DNA of 21,013 bases from Brachionus koreanus (GCA_016987375.1 PJRA01000309.1:208056-229068); one strand, 5' to 3'. Shown: positions 10,005 through 20,730, counted from the first letter of the stretch. Notes: generated from the letters alone by a model not told the origin. A program made the numbers and translations.

Positions 10005-10396
10005 TAAGGTTAAGTTAGCTTATAAACTCTATGAAAATTCAATAATCGATAAGTCTAAATCGAATCCAAAGCTGATATTCTCCTTTGTGAAAATTAAGAA
10101 AAATGTCAAATGTAAAATTAGATCGCTCAGTGATAAATTTGAAAATCAATTGGTCAAATGATCATTTTATCAGTTCATTTACAGCAGATGATATGGTAAA
10201 TAGTGAACAAGAGTTTCCCTTGAGAGCTCCAATAGATTGCATAGTAAATCCAGATTTAGCTTTCAGTCCAGCTGCTATAAAAAAGATACTTGATGAGCTT
10301 ACAGACAGAATCAATTCAATAGGTACCAATGGCATTCATCCATATATACTTAGAGAGTGCAATGATGTATTATGTGAACCACTGTCTTCTGTTTAA
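10005..10396 (+). mobile_element. LINE reverse transcriptase, N-terminal fragment (decayed)
   Basis: One plus-strand frame reads KVKLAYKLYENSI, then SKSNPKLIFSFVKIKKNVKCK. This is the linker between the endonuclease and RT domains of non-LTR retrotransposons ('YE..L...K.NPK..+.Y.+.K..V+.KI'). After a frame change near 10156 the frame opened at 10103 continues with NDHFISSFTADDM, DLAFSPAAIKKILDELTDR and GTNGIHPYILRECNDVLCEP, which fits the first RT block ('F....V...L..L...K..G.DGI.P..L+.C...L..PL'). A stop follows at 10394-10396 before the catalytic FADD box. It is dead and truncated. It belongs to the same broad class as 7960-8385 but lies 3' of it, so the two are not one intact insertion. 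Confidence 0.75.
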
Positions 10397-11231
10397 GTTA
10401 TCTTTCGAGTCTAGTATGATTTTTAGTATATATTTTTTTTTTCTTCTAAAAAATTTTTTTTTCGGTATTTGTTTCAATTTGCACAAGTTTGCTCTGTTTT
10501 AATTATTAATAAATATCAATAAATAAAATTATTCTTTAATTTAGTGTTTTATTTTTATATGAAAATGACATAGAAGAATGATAGCTATGTGTAAAATAAA
10601 TAACTAAACTAAAGTTAAAAGTTGATAAAAGGGTTAATAATGGCTGCTTTGTTTTCTAATTTAAAGCTGATTAATTAAATTAATTAAAATGAATTGCAAA
10701 CTAAAAAAGCGAGAAAAGCTGGTAAAATTTTGTATAGGTTTAATTTTAAGCTTTTTTTGGAAGGTAAGTAAGGATCCGTGTTTTATTAATAACCACCATA
10801 TAAGCAAATTAACAACATATTAGAAATAGTCATTAATTGGATATTCAGATTTTTGTAATTTTAAACCATAAACCTTGAATTCTAAAATTAACTATCATTA
10901 AATAATAATAATAATAATAATAATAATATAAGTTACAACAAGCTAGCAAGCTAGACTTGCGAAGATAGAAAACAGATCCCATCTATGGTAACTGTAGTAT
11001 ATACACTATGATTGGAGCAAGGTCACTTCCTTAAATCTATCTTCATCACATTGAAGATTTTTTTTTATTTTGTCACTATTATTTGGGAGAATATCACAAG
11101 TAAAATAAAGAATATTTTAAAAATTATTTATTTTAAACTTTTAAAAGAAACTAAAAGACAAAATAAACTATTTTATATTTTAAAATTTTAAATTTTTGAA
11201 TAAATAATTATTTAATGTGCTAAATATTTTC
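10397..11231. other. Upstream flank of TUBGCP6
   Basis: AT-rich sequence holding the 5' flank of TUBGCP6, an AAT microsatellite (10900-10928) and a good splice-donor sequence GTAAGT at 10764. In one frame the donor is preceded by a basic peptide that could be an N-terminal exon, but I could not connect it to the downstream reading frame. No promoter element was identified. Confidence 0.45.
10900..10928. repeat. AAT trinucleotide microsatellite
   Basis: Nine to ten uninterrupted AAT units, about 300 bp upstream of the TUBGCP6 start. Confidence 0.95.
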
Positions 11232-14200
11232 ATGGATAAAAGTGGAAGACAAGATGAATATTTCAAATTTGACAGTCAACTGACCGAATCGATTCGTCAA
11301 TTGCGCTTAGGCGAAAAATTAGTCCTTTTTAACAATGAATTCAAATTCGAAGTTTTGAATCCGCTTGATGAGTCCGTTGAATGGACCCTGCCGGACATAA
11401 AATTAGACAACTTGTCAAATAAAAGCATTTTTAATTCATTTTTCACAATTAAAATAAATGATCAAAGTCTAGACAGAGTACAAAAGTTGAACAAAAATAC
11501 TTTATTTTCTGCTTTGGTGTCGAAAAAAGTTTCCGATGGCCAAGGCCTAGATTTGGATTTGGACATACCTGATCTGCCTCAGGACAACACTTTCCTTAAA
11601 TGGCAAATACCAAACACAAAAAGCTACGAATGGGTTGATTTTAATGAGCCGAAAGACGAAGAGGAAGTTAGCCATACTGATGAAGGTTTTTTTTCAAACA
11701 AATGCTCGCCTTATCAAGCCAAAGATCAAAAGACTAAGCAATTTTCCGACGAGCTTTGGGAAAAACTAGTTGGCTACAAGTTTTCTGACTATATCGATTG
11801 GGACATGAAATCCGAACGTGAACGACTCATCATAGGCTACAATCTTGAGAAAAAATTGTCCAATGCCAAACTTTTCCTAATCGATTCGGACAAGAACATT
11901 TTCGACTATTTTTACTATCACTATTTAAACACAATAAACATAATTGTTGACAAATCTCAATCAGTACAAAAATTAGTTATTGAGGAAAAAAATTTCTTAA
12001 TTGACTGTCTAAATGTAATGCTTAGTCTTCCTTCAATTAGTTTTACTTACAGCAAGTCAAAATCTAAGTTTGTTTTTAACATGCAAGTGCACGTGAGTGG
12101 TGTATCAAGTGAAGCATTGAGCAGTTTCAGTGATACATTTTGTAATATTGGCACATTGCACAAAAAAGTCATTGAGTATGTTAAAATTCCATACATTAGT
12201 CAAACATGTGGATCGGTATTTCGAGCTTATACTAATTCAATCAAAACTTATCTAAATTTTTATAGCGACAAAATAATCACTTTTTATGACTGTGTGCATA
12301 AATCGAGTTTAATTTCTCTTTTTTCCAAAATTAAAACTCTAATTGATCAATTTAATTGTTTAATACAAATAATTGAATTGGAAAAATTTGATCCAGAAGA
12401 TCCACAACCGATCAGAAAAGGTTCCAATTTAATATATCACTTATTTAAATTATCAATGAACAGTTCTTCTAACGACTATTCCTATCAGATTAGTCTGCAT
12501 TTGTTAGCTGGATCGTTGCAGCCGTTTTTCGGGTACCATAAATTTATTATTTTATTTCTGATTTTGATGTTAAAAATTTGAATTTTCTCCAAAAGATTTA
12601 TTGATAAGTGGATTTTTGAGGGAAAATTTGTGGACAAATTTGATCAATTTTTCATCAGTCAACAACAAGAATATTTAACTTGTTTAAATGGAGATTTTTT
12701 ACGCAAAGCTTTCAAGCTTAAAGATCAAAGCGATGAGGATGAATGCATTTTTATTAAAAAATTGTATGATGACATTTTTTACTGTGGACGAAATATGGCC
12801 TTACTCAGATTATGTGATCCAGATGTAAGAATTTTTAGATTAATCTTCTTTTTTTTTCTTAATTTGAGACAATTATTTATGCTCCTTCGAAAAAGACTTT
12901 CATGTAATTTTGTGACATTTTTTCTTTAAAGTTATATTTTGTCGTCTTGCTTTCTAAATAAATCGAAAACAAGCAAGTTAAATTTAGATAAATTTAAAAG
13001 ACACATAAACAAAAATAATTTAATTTAAAAAAATAAATTTAATTATATAATTTAAAAAAAATTAAGAAATATTCTTAAAATAGTTTAAGTTTTTTTTTTA
13101 ATGTAAAAACATTATTTACAAATTTTTCAAAAAAGTCTACCCAGTTAAAAAAAATATTAGTGAATAGAAATTTTTGTAAAAAAAAAAGAATAGACATTGT
13201 GAATTATGGAACAAAAATTAGAATTAAAACAAACTGAAAAAAATAATTAATTATTATTTTAATTTTATGAAAAAATCTTAATTTTAAAACATTTTTTTAA
13301 ATCAACAGGCCAGTGCCCTTGTCTAATAGACTGATTAACACTTCATTTATTTTTATTTTAAAAAAAAAGTTTATTTCTTTAAAAAATAGAATATCAGTTT
13401 TGACTTTTCGTAAAATAGAAAGCTTGAAAGCTGAGTGAATTTCAACATTGATCTCTTGATCACAAAGCCAATTTATCAATTTTGAGTAAAAAAATCAATA
13501 TAATTTTTAAAAACTGTATCTTAACAGAAGTTGACAGATAGAAGAGTCACAACTATAGAAATGATACAAGCTTGTTTAGAAAAATTTAAATCTTGATCAA
13601 TCTTAAAGCCCAAAAGACTTATTTCCTAAACAAATTTTATATGATTACCACATAAATTTACCATTTCAGGATTATTACAAGTTTTATATCAGTCGAATAT
13701 GAAAAGGGTACTAGCCTGTCGAAAAAATTGAAATAACTTTATTATTTTTTTTTATCAAGGGATGCAAATTTTGCTTGTTCAAAAACTCAGCCATTTGATT
13801 CTATTGATTTCTTAATACATATATTACTTTGGTGACATAGAACATAAAATAAATTTTAGTAATAGAGACCTTGTTTCAGCTAATGCATTTATTCAATCAT
13901 TTTTAGATATTGAAAAAAAAAGTTATTTAAATTAAAAATTTATGAATTTGATTTTTCGCAGTGTCAAATTAAAGATAGCTTTTTTTATCAAATCATTGAC
14001 TTTTTTGAAACTGTAAAAAGAGTATAAAATTCAATAACTGCTTGTTATTTTTGTGTCTAGTCCGAGTTTCCAAAAATGCCAGTTTTTTTTTAATTTCTGT
14101 AGCCTGGAAAAACTCTGAAAAATTTTTTACTTTTTTTAGCTCAGAAAAAGGATCTTTTTTCAAAATATTTGGTCATAAAATTTTGAAGATAAGGCTGGTT

Positions 14201-17200
14201 TTGTGATACTTGGTACAAAATAAAAAAGCTTATATTTTTTTTTAAAGATTTTTACTAATGTCCAAATGCAACATACTGCAAGATTAAAGTAGCATCAAAA
14301 GTAATAATCTGCTAATGATGTGCAGAATCTTTGCAAAATGCAAAACAGCCAAATTTGTTTTAATTTAAATATTTGAATTTTCTTAAAAATAGAAATAATT
14401 AATGCTGCATCATCTTGCATTTAGAAAAAATAAATTTTATTTGTTTTTGATACTTTAAAAAAAGTTATTATAGAATTTTGAAAATTTTTCTAGTATGTAA
14501 TTATGGATAGTATATAAATCATAGATAAAAATTAAAAAAAAAAAAAAGCTAATTGAATAACTTAAAAATAATAACTAAAAGCGTATCATTAACAATTGGA
14601 CAGTTTCTAAGAAAATTGATTTTCTCATTAGGCAAAGTAAAATTTTTGGCCAATTTTCATTTTTCAAAAGTCTAAAAATAAAGCTCTGAAATTTTACAAA
14701 AATTCAAAAATTTTAATTTAAAATGTTTAGTTTTTTTTTTTTTAAGAATAAAATTTTAGCAAAAATTAATCTTAAAAAAAATTTATTTGAAAAATACAAA
14801 TCTTAAAATTAAAAATAAAAAACTAATTTTCGTTTTAGAATTTTCTGTTTAAAACGAAAAAATTTCATCCCAAACTGCTTGTTGATTTTAACGAAGACTA
14901 TCTCAATCAAATAGAACACTCATGTACAAATTATGCCAATTATGTCAAAAACAATTCAAAGTACGGACTTAAATCGCGTCGCGAACACCTCGAATCGGAG
15001 CAACGTAAACAAGACGACTATCTAAGACGCCTTCAACGCGAAGCTCTTGAACGATTCAAGCAATACGAACGACAAGAAGCCGAGAATCGTTTGCTTGAAG
15101 TCGAAGCTAAGCAGAAAAGATTCAGCTTTTTAAAAAAACAAATGGAAGAGGATTTAAAACGGCGACAAGAACAAAAAGAAAAAGAGAAGCAATCTGACAA
15201 AGAGTACATGGACAATTTGGTGAACAGAAATTTTCAGTTTGAGCAGGAAAAAAAGCGATTAGAAGAGCAGCTAAAGTTGGAAATTAAGCACGAATATGAG
15301 AAAAAAATTCATGATGCTGAGCTGAGAGAACAAGCGGCTAGAAAAAAAATCCTACAAACAGTAACCAAAATAAGCGATGTTGACGAACTGCCAATGGATG
15401 TGGATATGGAAGAATATGAGCCTCAGATCGAGCAGGAAAAAAAGGATAATGAGTCTACAATTGAAATGGAGATTGAAATAGACACCCCAGTAAAGCCTAA
15501 AATTAGTGATCAAACTAGCCAGAAAGACTTCAAGCCTTCGATTAAACTAAATCAACAATTCAACTCATTGACACAATCTCCGGACCAAGTTTACAGGCCG
15601 AGCATCAAGCTTAATGAAAATTTAAATGCTTTGACAGAATCACCTAGCCAAGAGCACAAATCATCAATTAGAATAAACACAAATTTTCATGTATCCAAAC
15701 AAACTGATATGTCTGAGTTGGAGTTAAAAGAAAAAAAAAGAATAGAATGGCTCAAGAGTAGAACTGTTCATGGTCATGCATCGGACTCGAATATTCAGAA
15801 CATGCTTAAACATGACGACTTACTGAGCAGTCTGGATGAACAGGCTATTTTCAGAGCAAAGCTTTTTGAACATTTCACCAAAAAAGAGGATCGAGTTGAC
15901 CAAATTGACTTTGATGAAATAGTACAACCATATGTTAAGTCGTTTCCACGACTCGATCGACAATTAGAATTGAATATGCTTACTAATTTAGATTATATTT
16001 TAGATGATGATTTATGCTTTGAAGAAAAAGTATTTAGACTTAGTGATTCAGTTGAATTACATTCTTTTAGATACATTGATTTGGAAGAAATATTGAGCAG
16101 AATTTTATACAGACCTGTTCAAGTTCAATTAAAATTAGTCAATAGGTCGTGTATTAACTACTTTTTGTTTAATTTGAAACTAGAAGATCATTTGCTAGCA
16201 TTGAGAAAATATGTTCTGTTCGAAAATGGGGTGTTTGCGCAAAGATTTGTCGACGAGCTTATGCTAAGAATAGAAGACATGCATTATAATGGTCAATTTG
16301 TAGATTTGGAATTTCTTCTCAGTCCTATTTATTTAAAAGAAGCGTTTGCAAAGGCATGTTCTTTGTTTAAAAATTGTCAATTTTTGGCCAATTTGTCAAT
16401 CAGGCTTTCAGATAGAAAAAAAAATTCAAAAATGAGTGGGCTACTTAACTATTTGGACATGATTGAACTAGACTATTTGACCAAATGGCCACTCAATTTA
16501 GTTATCAATCAAAACAATTTGAATTTGTACAATGAGATTTTTGGGTTTTTACTAAAAATTAAATTTGTGCTTGCAGCTTTAAATAATATCTGGCAAACAT
16601 TGAGAAGATATGGTAGGTTTTTTTTTATTCACTTCAAATTTTTGCTATTTTTCACGAATTTAATTAAAAAATTTAGAAAAAAAAAATTTATTTTAATATG
16701 TATATTATTCCCATTTCGATGAGCTATTTCTTAATGCATTACCTTAATGACTTGAGTTTTTTCTTTTGTATAGTTCAGCATTCAACAATGTTTCAGGGAT
16801 ATTTAAACAAAAATGTCATAAAACTAACATGTTGTGACTCTTTTTTTTGATTAAATGAATTACTAAAATTTGAAAAAAAAATTATCTTGTTTTTTTAATT
16901 AATTACTGAATGAGTTACGGCTTAGTTCAAATAAAATTATAAATAAAATTTTATTCCCAAAGAGTTGATCTTCAAATCGAAAAAATCACATCAAATAAGA
17001 GAATTGAAATTATTTTGTCATGAAATGCAACACTATATGATCGCATTGCAGAGTTATATTTACAACCAAGTGATTCAAGTTACTTGGGCAAACTTGCAGA
17101 AAAGTTTAAATGAAGCCAAGCATATTGACGATTTGATTGAAATGCATCAAAATTACATCAAACAAGCATATTCAAGGTGTTTTTTTAAGAAAATTCCCAA

Positions 17201-17542
17201 TGTAGCCCAGGTCATTTTAAATACTTTTGATATAATAATCAAATTTCGGCTACAAATTGTCAATGGTAATTTAAACGAAAATGCTACCACAGGAGAATAT
17301 GAGCATGAATTTTTTGGAGAAGCTTCTGAAAATTATGAAATTTTTAAAAAAAATATTCTATTTTTACACCAAAGTGAGAAATTTTAAATTTAATTTTTTC
17401 TAAGCTCATAAAATTAACTTTAAATGTTTATTTTCAAGTTTTACAAAAGGGAATTTCAATCGGTTATGAATATCATTTGAACAATTTAGCGCTTACTCTA
17501 AATTATAATTATTTCTATGGAACTGAAAAACCTATTGTTTAA
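11232..17542 (+). CDS. TUBGCP6: Gamma-tubulin complex component 6 (GCP6)
   Basis: Five exons: 11232-12532, 12596-12824, 14839-16612, 16963-17373 and 17439-17542. Introns are 63, 2014, 350 and 65 bases, all GT...AG. The sum is 3819 nt, 1272 residues; human GCP6 is about 1800. The N-terminal GCP domain has VHVSGVSSEALSSF, CGSVFRAYTNSIKTYLNFY, then across intron 1 FIDKWIFEGKFVDKFDQFF, and KKLYDDIFYCGRNMALLRLC before intron 2. Exon 3 has a long charged coiled coil (about residues 565-685), three 21-residue repeats (about 742-800), one WxxxxxxHGHASDSNI motif near 815, and the start of the C-terminal gamma-tubulin-binding domain (LLNYLDMIELDYLTKWPLNL). This continues through ELKLFCHEMQHYMIALQSYI in exon 4 and NLALTLNYNYFYG at the end. 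Known role: large subunit of the gamma-tubulin ring complex, which nucleates microtubules. ATG 11232 is the first in-frame ATG after a stop at 11205. The N-terminus is shorter than in vertebrates, so an upstream exon may be missing. Confidence 0.95.
13521..13626 (-). mobile_element. Non-LTR reverse transcriptase fragment inside TUBGCP6 intron 2
   Basis: On the minus strand, between an upstream TAG and a TAA at 13521-13523, the frame reads EISLLGFKIDQDLNFSKQAC and then decays. The copy at the window start has EISLLGFMIDHNLNFSKQAC, 17 of 20 residues the same, so both belong to one element family. It is antisense to the host gene. It is too short to be active. Confidence 0.62.
14198..14280. repeat. 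Dispersed repeat, copy in TUBGCP6 intron 2
   Basis: GTTTTGTGATACTTGGTACA and the following AAATAAAAAA match 20884-20913 in 28 of 30 bases. Further on, TGCAACATACT at 14267-14277 matches 20993-21003. Spacing differs (69 versus 109 bp), so the copies carry indels. This is probably a transposon terminal or internal segment. Confidence 0.65.
15532..15712 (+). repeat. TUBGCP6: Three tandem 21-residue coding repeats in TUBGCP6 exon 3
   Basis: A 63-bp period codes for KPSIKLNQQFNSLTQSPDQ, RPSIKLNENLNALTESPSQ and a weaker third unit KSSIRINTNFHVSKQTD. The consensus is xPSIKLNxxxNxLTxSPxQ, rich in Ser/Thr. It lies between the coiled coil and the single HGHASDSNI motif. Confidence 0.85.
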
Positions 17543-17588
17543 CAATATTTTATTTTAAATTTAAAAAAAAAATTCAATTAATTCTTTA

Positions 17589-17594
17589 AATAAA
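17589..17594 (+). promoter_or_regulatory. Possible AATAAA polyadenylation signal of TUBGCP6
   Basis: Canonical hexamer 47 bases after the stop codon; chance occurrence is common in this composition. Confidence 0.35.
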
Positions 17595-17812
17595 TATTCG
17601 ATTTATTTTTAAATCTTCTTTTTCTTTTTGGAACATTAACGGATCAACCATAATTTATTGTACAAAATTCAAATAAAAAATATATCATACTGTTCTGGTT
17701 TCAATCAGAACTACCTTCGAATCCAAAGTTATGACTTGACTTGAATCAAAACTTTTGACTTCTAAAAAAAGCTGCTTTTTTATTATTTTAACTTGTTTAT
17801 TTTTTTTTTAAA

Positions 17813-17874
17813 CGGATAGACAAACGAATAAATACAAAGCTCGCATCTTAATCTTAAAAATTTAAGATGTCTAG
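17813..17874. repeat. 62-bp inverted repeat, left arm, flanking fukutin-like gene B
   Basis: The reverse complement matches 20669-20730 with three mismatches in 62 bases, including CGAGCTTTGTATTTATTCG without change. The arms lie about 2.8 kb apart, one on each side of the fukutin-like gene B. The arm itself can fold, with CATCTTAA and TTAAGATG as a short stem. Confidence 0.9.
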
Positions 17875-18328
17875 TTTTTTAACAATGAAAATTTATTTTT
17901 AATAAAATTTTCAATAAAAAAATTAACAAAAAAATTTTTTAGTAGTAAATATTTTTTGACAAGTTCAATATTTTAACTTCATCATTATACTTCTACATTA
18001 TAAAAACAAAAAAAAAAACATTTTTTGATAAAAATTTGTTTAAAAAAATTCCAAACATAAGTCTCTATTTTAACCATAAAAGAGATTTATTTTTATTTGA
18101 TTTAAATTCGAGATCATTTAAAACTTAATTTTAAAAAGCATAGACATAAAACTTTTATTGCATAAAAAAATAATGTTAATATAATGCATTTATCAAAATA
18201 TTATTTTAAATATTATTAAAATGAACACCTTTAAATAAAAAACTTTAAATAATTTTATATTGATAAAAAATAGCTAAAAGAATAATATTTTTTTGCTTAA
18301 ATTGAATAAAATATTAGCTAAAAACTAA

Positions 18329-19816
18329 CTAAATATGAGGCCTAATATAATTCCAAGTATAATTTTTTAAAAATGTGCCATTGTCGTAAAATTTAACTGC
18401 ATTCTTCCATTCGACAAGTGACCATCTTTTCCAAAGCAAAATAGTCGGAGACATTTTGTTATTGTTTTTCAGTCTGATCCACAAATTTTTTCCATATATT
18501 TGATCAAGCATTAAATTAGGATTACATGGTACAAAAAATTTCTCCTCAAGCAGCTCAGCCGAGCATAAATATTTAACTCTTGTTAAAAAAATTCTATAAA
18601 CTTTACGTATTGCTTGAATACTATACATCATGTGAGTTTGATTGTAAATATAGTTAAAAAATAAATCAATAGGAAAATCTTCATCACCAACTCGAAATTC
18701 AAGACTGTCGTTAACAAATCCTAATTTTTTTATCAATGGAACTTTTTTACTATGAAGAAATGCTTGTTCTAGATCAAAATCGTATTGGTGAGCTAATAAT
18801 CCAATATCGCCATCTGTTGTGTGAGGTATAATACCACAGTCTCTATACCATCCCAGGAGTGTACCAGCTGAAAGCCAATAGTCTTTTTTATTTGACTCGA
18901 GAATTTCTTTAATATAGAATAGACGATAAAAGAAAAAAATATTTTTGACTTTATTTTGAGGCGATTTGAAACTGCTTGATTTTGCCAGCTCAAAATTGCA
19001 CTCAATAAATTTGGACCGATCTAAGTCATATTCAAATTGACCATAATCAATTGGGACTATATAATTTTCATTGTCTTTTCTAACAGCTTTAGTTTGAAAT
19101 CTAAATAAATTTTAGTAAATGATGACATTTTTACTTTAAAAATTTTTATTCAATTAAATATAATTTGTAAAGTTTTACCTATTCAAGGCTCTTGGATGAT
19201 CATTTAAAATTTTTTCTCGGTTCTCTAGTTGATAATTATCTGCTGGAATCCAAAAAAAATTTCCACGAGGATAAAAAATCGAAATTTGAAAAATAAAGTT
19301 TTCCCATCTAATGTAAACAGCGGCTGGAATTGTCTCAGATGATAATTGAGTTGAAGTCACAGTTATTTCACATGGCAATTTGTTTGATTCAATAAGCTTT
19401 TGAAATTAATTTTAACAATTTTTTACTCTTTAAAAAAAATTGAATACTTCGATTAGAGATGAAAAAAAATGACTTTCAAGTCCATATGTAAATAAACTGA
19501 TCTGATAATTATTAGATTGAAAGATTTTTTGATCGAGTAAAATAGCTTTATTATGGAATAATAAAAACTTAATCTTAGACTTCAATGCTGAAGAATTGGA
19601 AATAGGTGAATAGTTTTTAAATAAATGCAAAAAATTATTTTTTATTATTTTTAAATTATAAATATGTCCAAATATTTTGATGTATTCTGGCTCTTTTGAA
19701 AAACAAGGCTCATTTTTTTTATCAAGATTTGTAACAGTTAAATTAGAGAAAAAAATAAAATAAAGAAATACAAAATTAATTACGCTCAAAATAAGGAAAT
19801 TTCTTTTTAAAAACAT
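18329..19816 (-). CDS. FKTN-like: Fukutin-like phosphotransferase gene B (intact)
   Basis: Three exons: 19816-19448, 19396-19179 and 19100-18329, introns of 51 and 78 nt, total 1359 nt, 452 residues. A signal anchor at about residues 6-24 (NFLILSVINFVFLYFIFF) predicts a type II membrane protein facing the ER/Golgi lumen. Exon 2 carries YPRGNFFWIPADNY. Exon 3 carries RSKFIECNFELAK, then YWLSAGTLLGWYRDCGIIP near residue 270, the metal-binding DGD at 292-294 and NDSLEFRVGDEDFPIDLFF. It closes with CSAELLEEKFFVPCNP, then WKRWSLVEWKNAVKFYDNG. This order is that of fukutin and its invertebrate relatives, which transfer ribitol-phosphate-type groups to glycans such as those on alpha-dystroglycan. 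The exact substrate here is unknown. ATG 19816 is the only start consistent with the hydrophobic anchor. Compared with gene A it is about 45 residues shorter, all in the N-terminal stem. No frame break was seen. Confidence 0.9.
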
Positions 19817-20601
19817 TATCTTCTATTCAAAACAACAAAAATGTCGAATCCTTTGCTAAAATCAATGACTTCATTGATGTTTCATCAATCAATTGTCTCA
19901 TTTTTCATTGTTTTACAAAATAAGCGATCCAAGTACACAACTATGTACATAAAATGAAAAAAAAAATGCACTAAATTATATTCTTTATTTTTAATATTGT
20001 AGTTTAATGTGAATTGTTTTTTCATCATAGTTGAAAATGATTTTTGCTTCTGAGAAAAAAAAAACTTTTGTTCCCTGTAGACGGAATCAGAATAATTAAA
20101 GTGTGAACAATAATTTTTGCATAAATTAAATTAAAAAAATCATATTTATCATACACAAAATGTAATGGTAATTTTTTTCAATTTTTTCAATTAATCTTAA
20201 GTTATTTTTTAGAATAATTACATTTTTTACAAAGTTCCCCTATTGGCAGCTAAAAGACTCATTTTGATTTCAAAGAAATATTTTTTTTTTAAAAAAACAT
20301 ATTTTTTAATTTTATATTTTTTTTAATTGGAAAAATTTAATTTTGATATATTGATTTTTATATATTTAATTTATTTAATAGTCCCACGCTATTGAAAAAT
20401 TATAAATTTTTTAGACAAATTCCTTTAAAAAAATTCAATAAAAAATTAAAATTATATTATTATGCTTTTTGTAAATCTCAAAATATTCTATGTTGGAGAC
20501 TCCGACCAGCATGAAAATCAACCAGCTTTAGCAAGCAAACAATACTCAAACTGTAAAATTCTGCTTTCAAAGCAACACTGAAAACAAAAATATGCATAAA
20601 A
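19817..20601. other. Upstream flank of fukutin-like gene B
   Basis: AT-rich sequence with presumed promoter of gene B. A small hairpin with a perfect 7-bp stem (ATTGATG and CATCAAT around TTT) lies at 19873-19889, about 57 bases upstream of the ATG. A 39-bp dispersed repeat copy is at 19907-19945. Nothing coding was recognised. Confidence 0.45.
19907..19945. repeat. Short dispersed repeat, copy 1
   Basis: ATTGTTTTAC, then GCGATCCAAGTACACA, then ACTATG recurs at 20602-20647 in the same orientation with a small insertion. The exact core is 16 bases. Confidence 0.75.
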
Positions 20602-20647
20602 ATTGTTTTACACTAAAGGCGATCCAAGTACACAGCAATAAACTATG
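20602..20647. repeat. Short dispersed repeat, copy 2
   Basis: Second copy of the repeat at 19907-19945, about 20 bases before the right arm of the 62-bp inverted repeat. Confidence 0.75.
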
Positions 20648-20668
20648 AAAAAGACATTTTTTTGATTA

Positions 20669-20730
20669 CTAGACATCTTAAATTTTTAACATTAAAATGC
20701 GAGCTTTGTATTTATTCGTTTGTCTATCTG
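20669..20730. repeat. 62-bp inverted repeat, right arm
   Basis: Reverse complement of 17813-17874 with three mismatches. It is followed by a less AT-rich stretch to about 20840 with no recognised coding content; the 68-codon frame over this arm was not accepted as a gene. Confidence 0.9.

Larger units (their letters stand above)
12825..14838 (+). other. Unusually long intron 2 of TUBGCP6
   Basis: This intron is 2014 nt, whereas the other introns in the window are 51-350 nt. The donor is GAT|GTAAGA after LLRLCDPD and the acceptor TTTTAG|AAT before NFLFKTKKFHPKLL, both phase 0. It holds a degenerate retroelement (13521-13626 and related words up to about 14310). The remainder is AT-rich with stops in every frame; a 60-codon frame at 13297-13479 on the minus strand has no recognisable content. 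Confidence 0.85.
17543..18328. other. Convergent intergenic region between TUBGCP6 and fukutin-like gene B
   Basis: Both genes end here, reading toward each other. The sequence is AT-rich and includes an AATAAA at 17589-17594, 47 bases after the TUBGCP6 stop, which would suit polyadenylation. It also holds the left arm of the 62-bp inverted repeat. No other gene was seen. Confidence 0.5.

Noticed and set aside
10900..10928. AAT array considered as a CRISPR-like or satellite feature
   Set aside because: It is a simple trinucleotide microsatellite with no spacers, in a eukaryotic context.
13297..13479. 60-codon minus-strand frame in TUBGCP6 intron 2
   Set aside because: Low-complexity Lys/Phe/Ile composition expected of AT-rich DNA, no motifs.
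15033..15215. 60-codon minus-strand frame
   Set aside because: Antisense shadow of the TUBGCP6 coiled-coil codons; the Ser/Cys-rich product is typical of reading Glu/Lys/Arg codons backwards.
18793..19005. 70-codon minus-strand frame over fukutin-like gene B
   Set aside because: It is out of frame with the conserved YWLSAGTLLGWYRDCG reading, which is open across the same bases.
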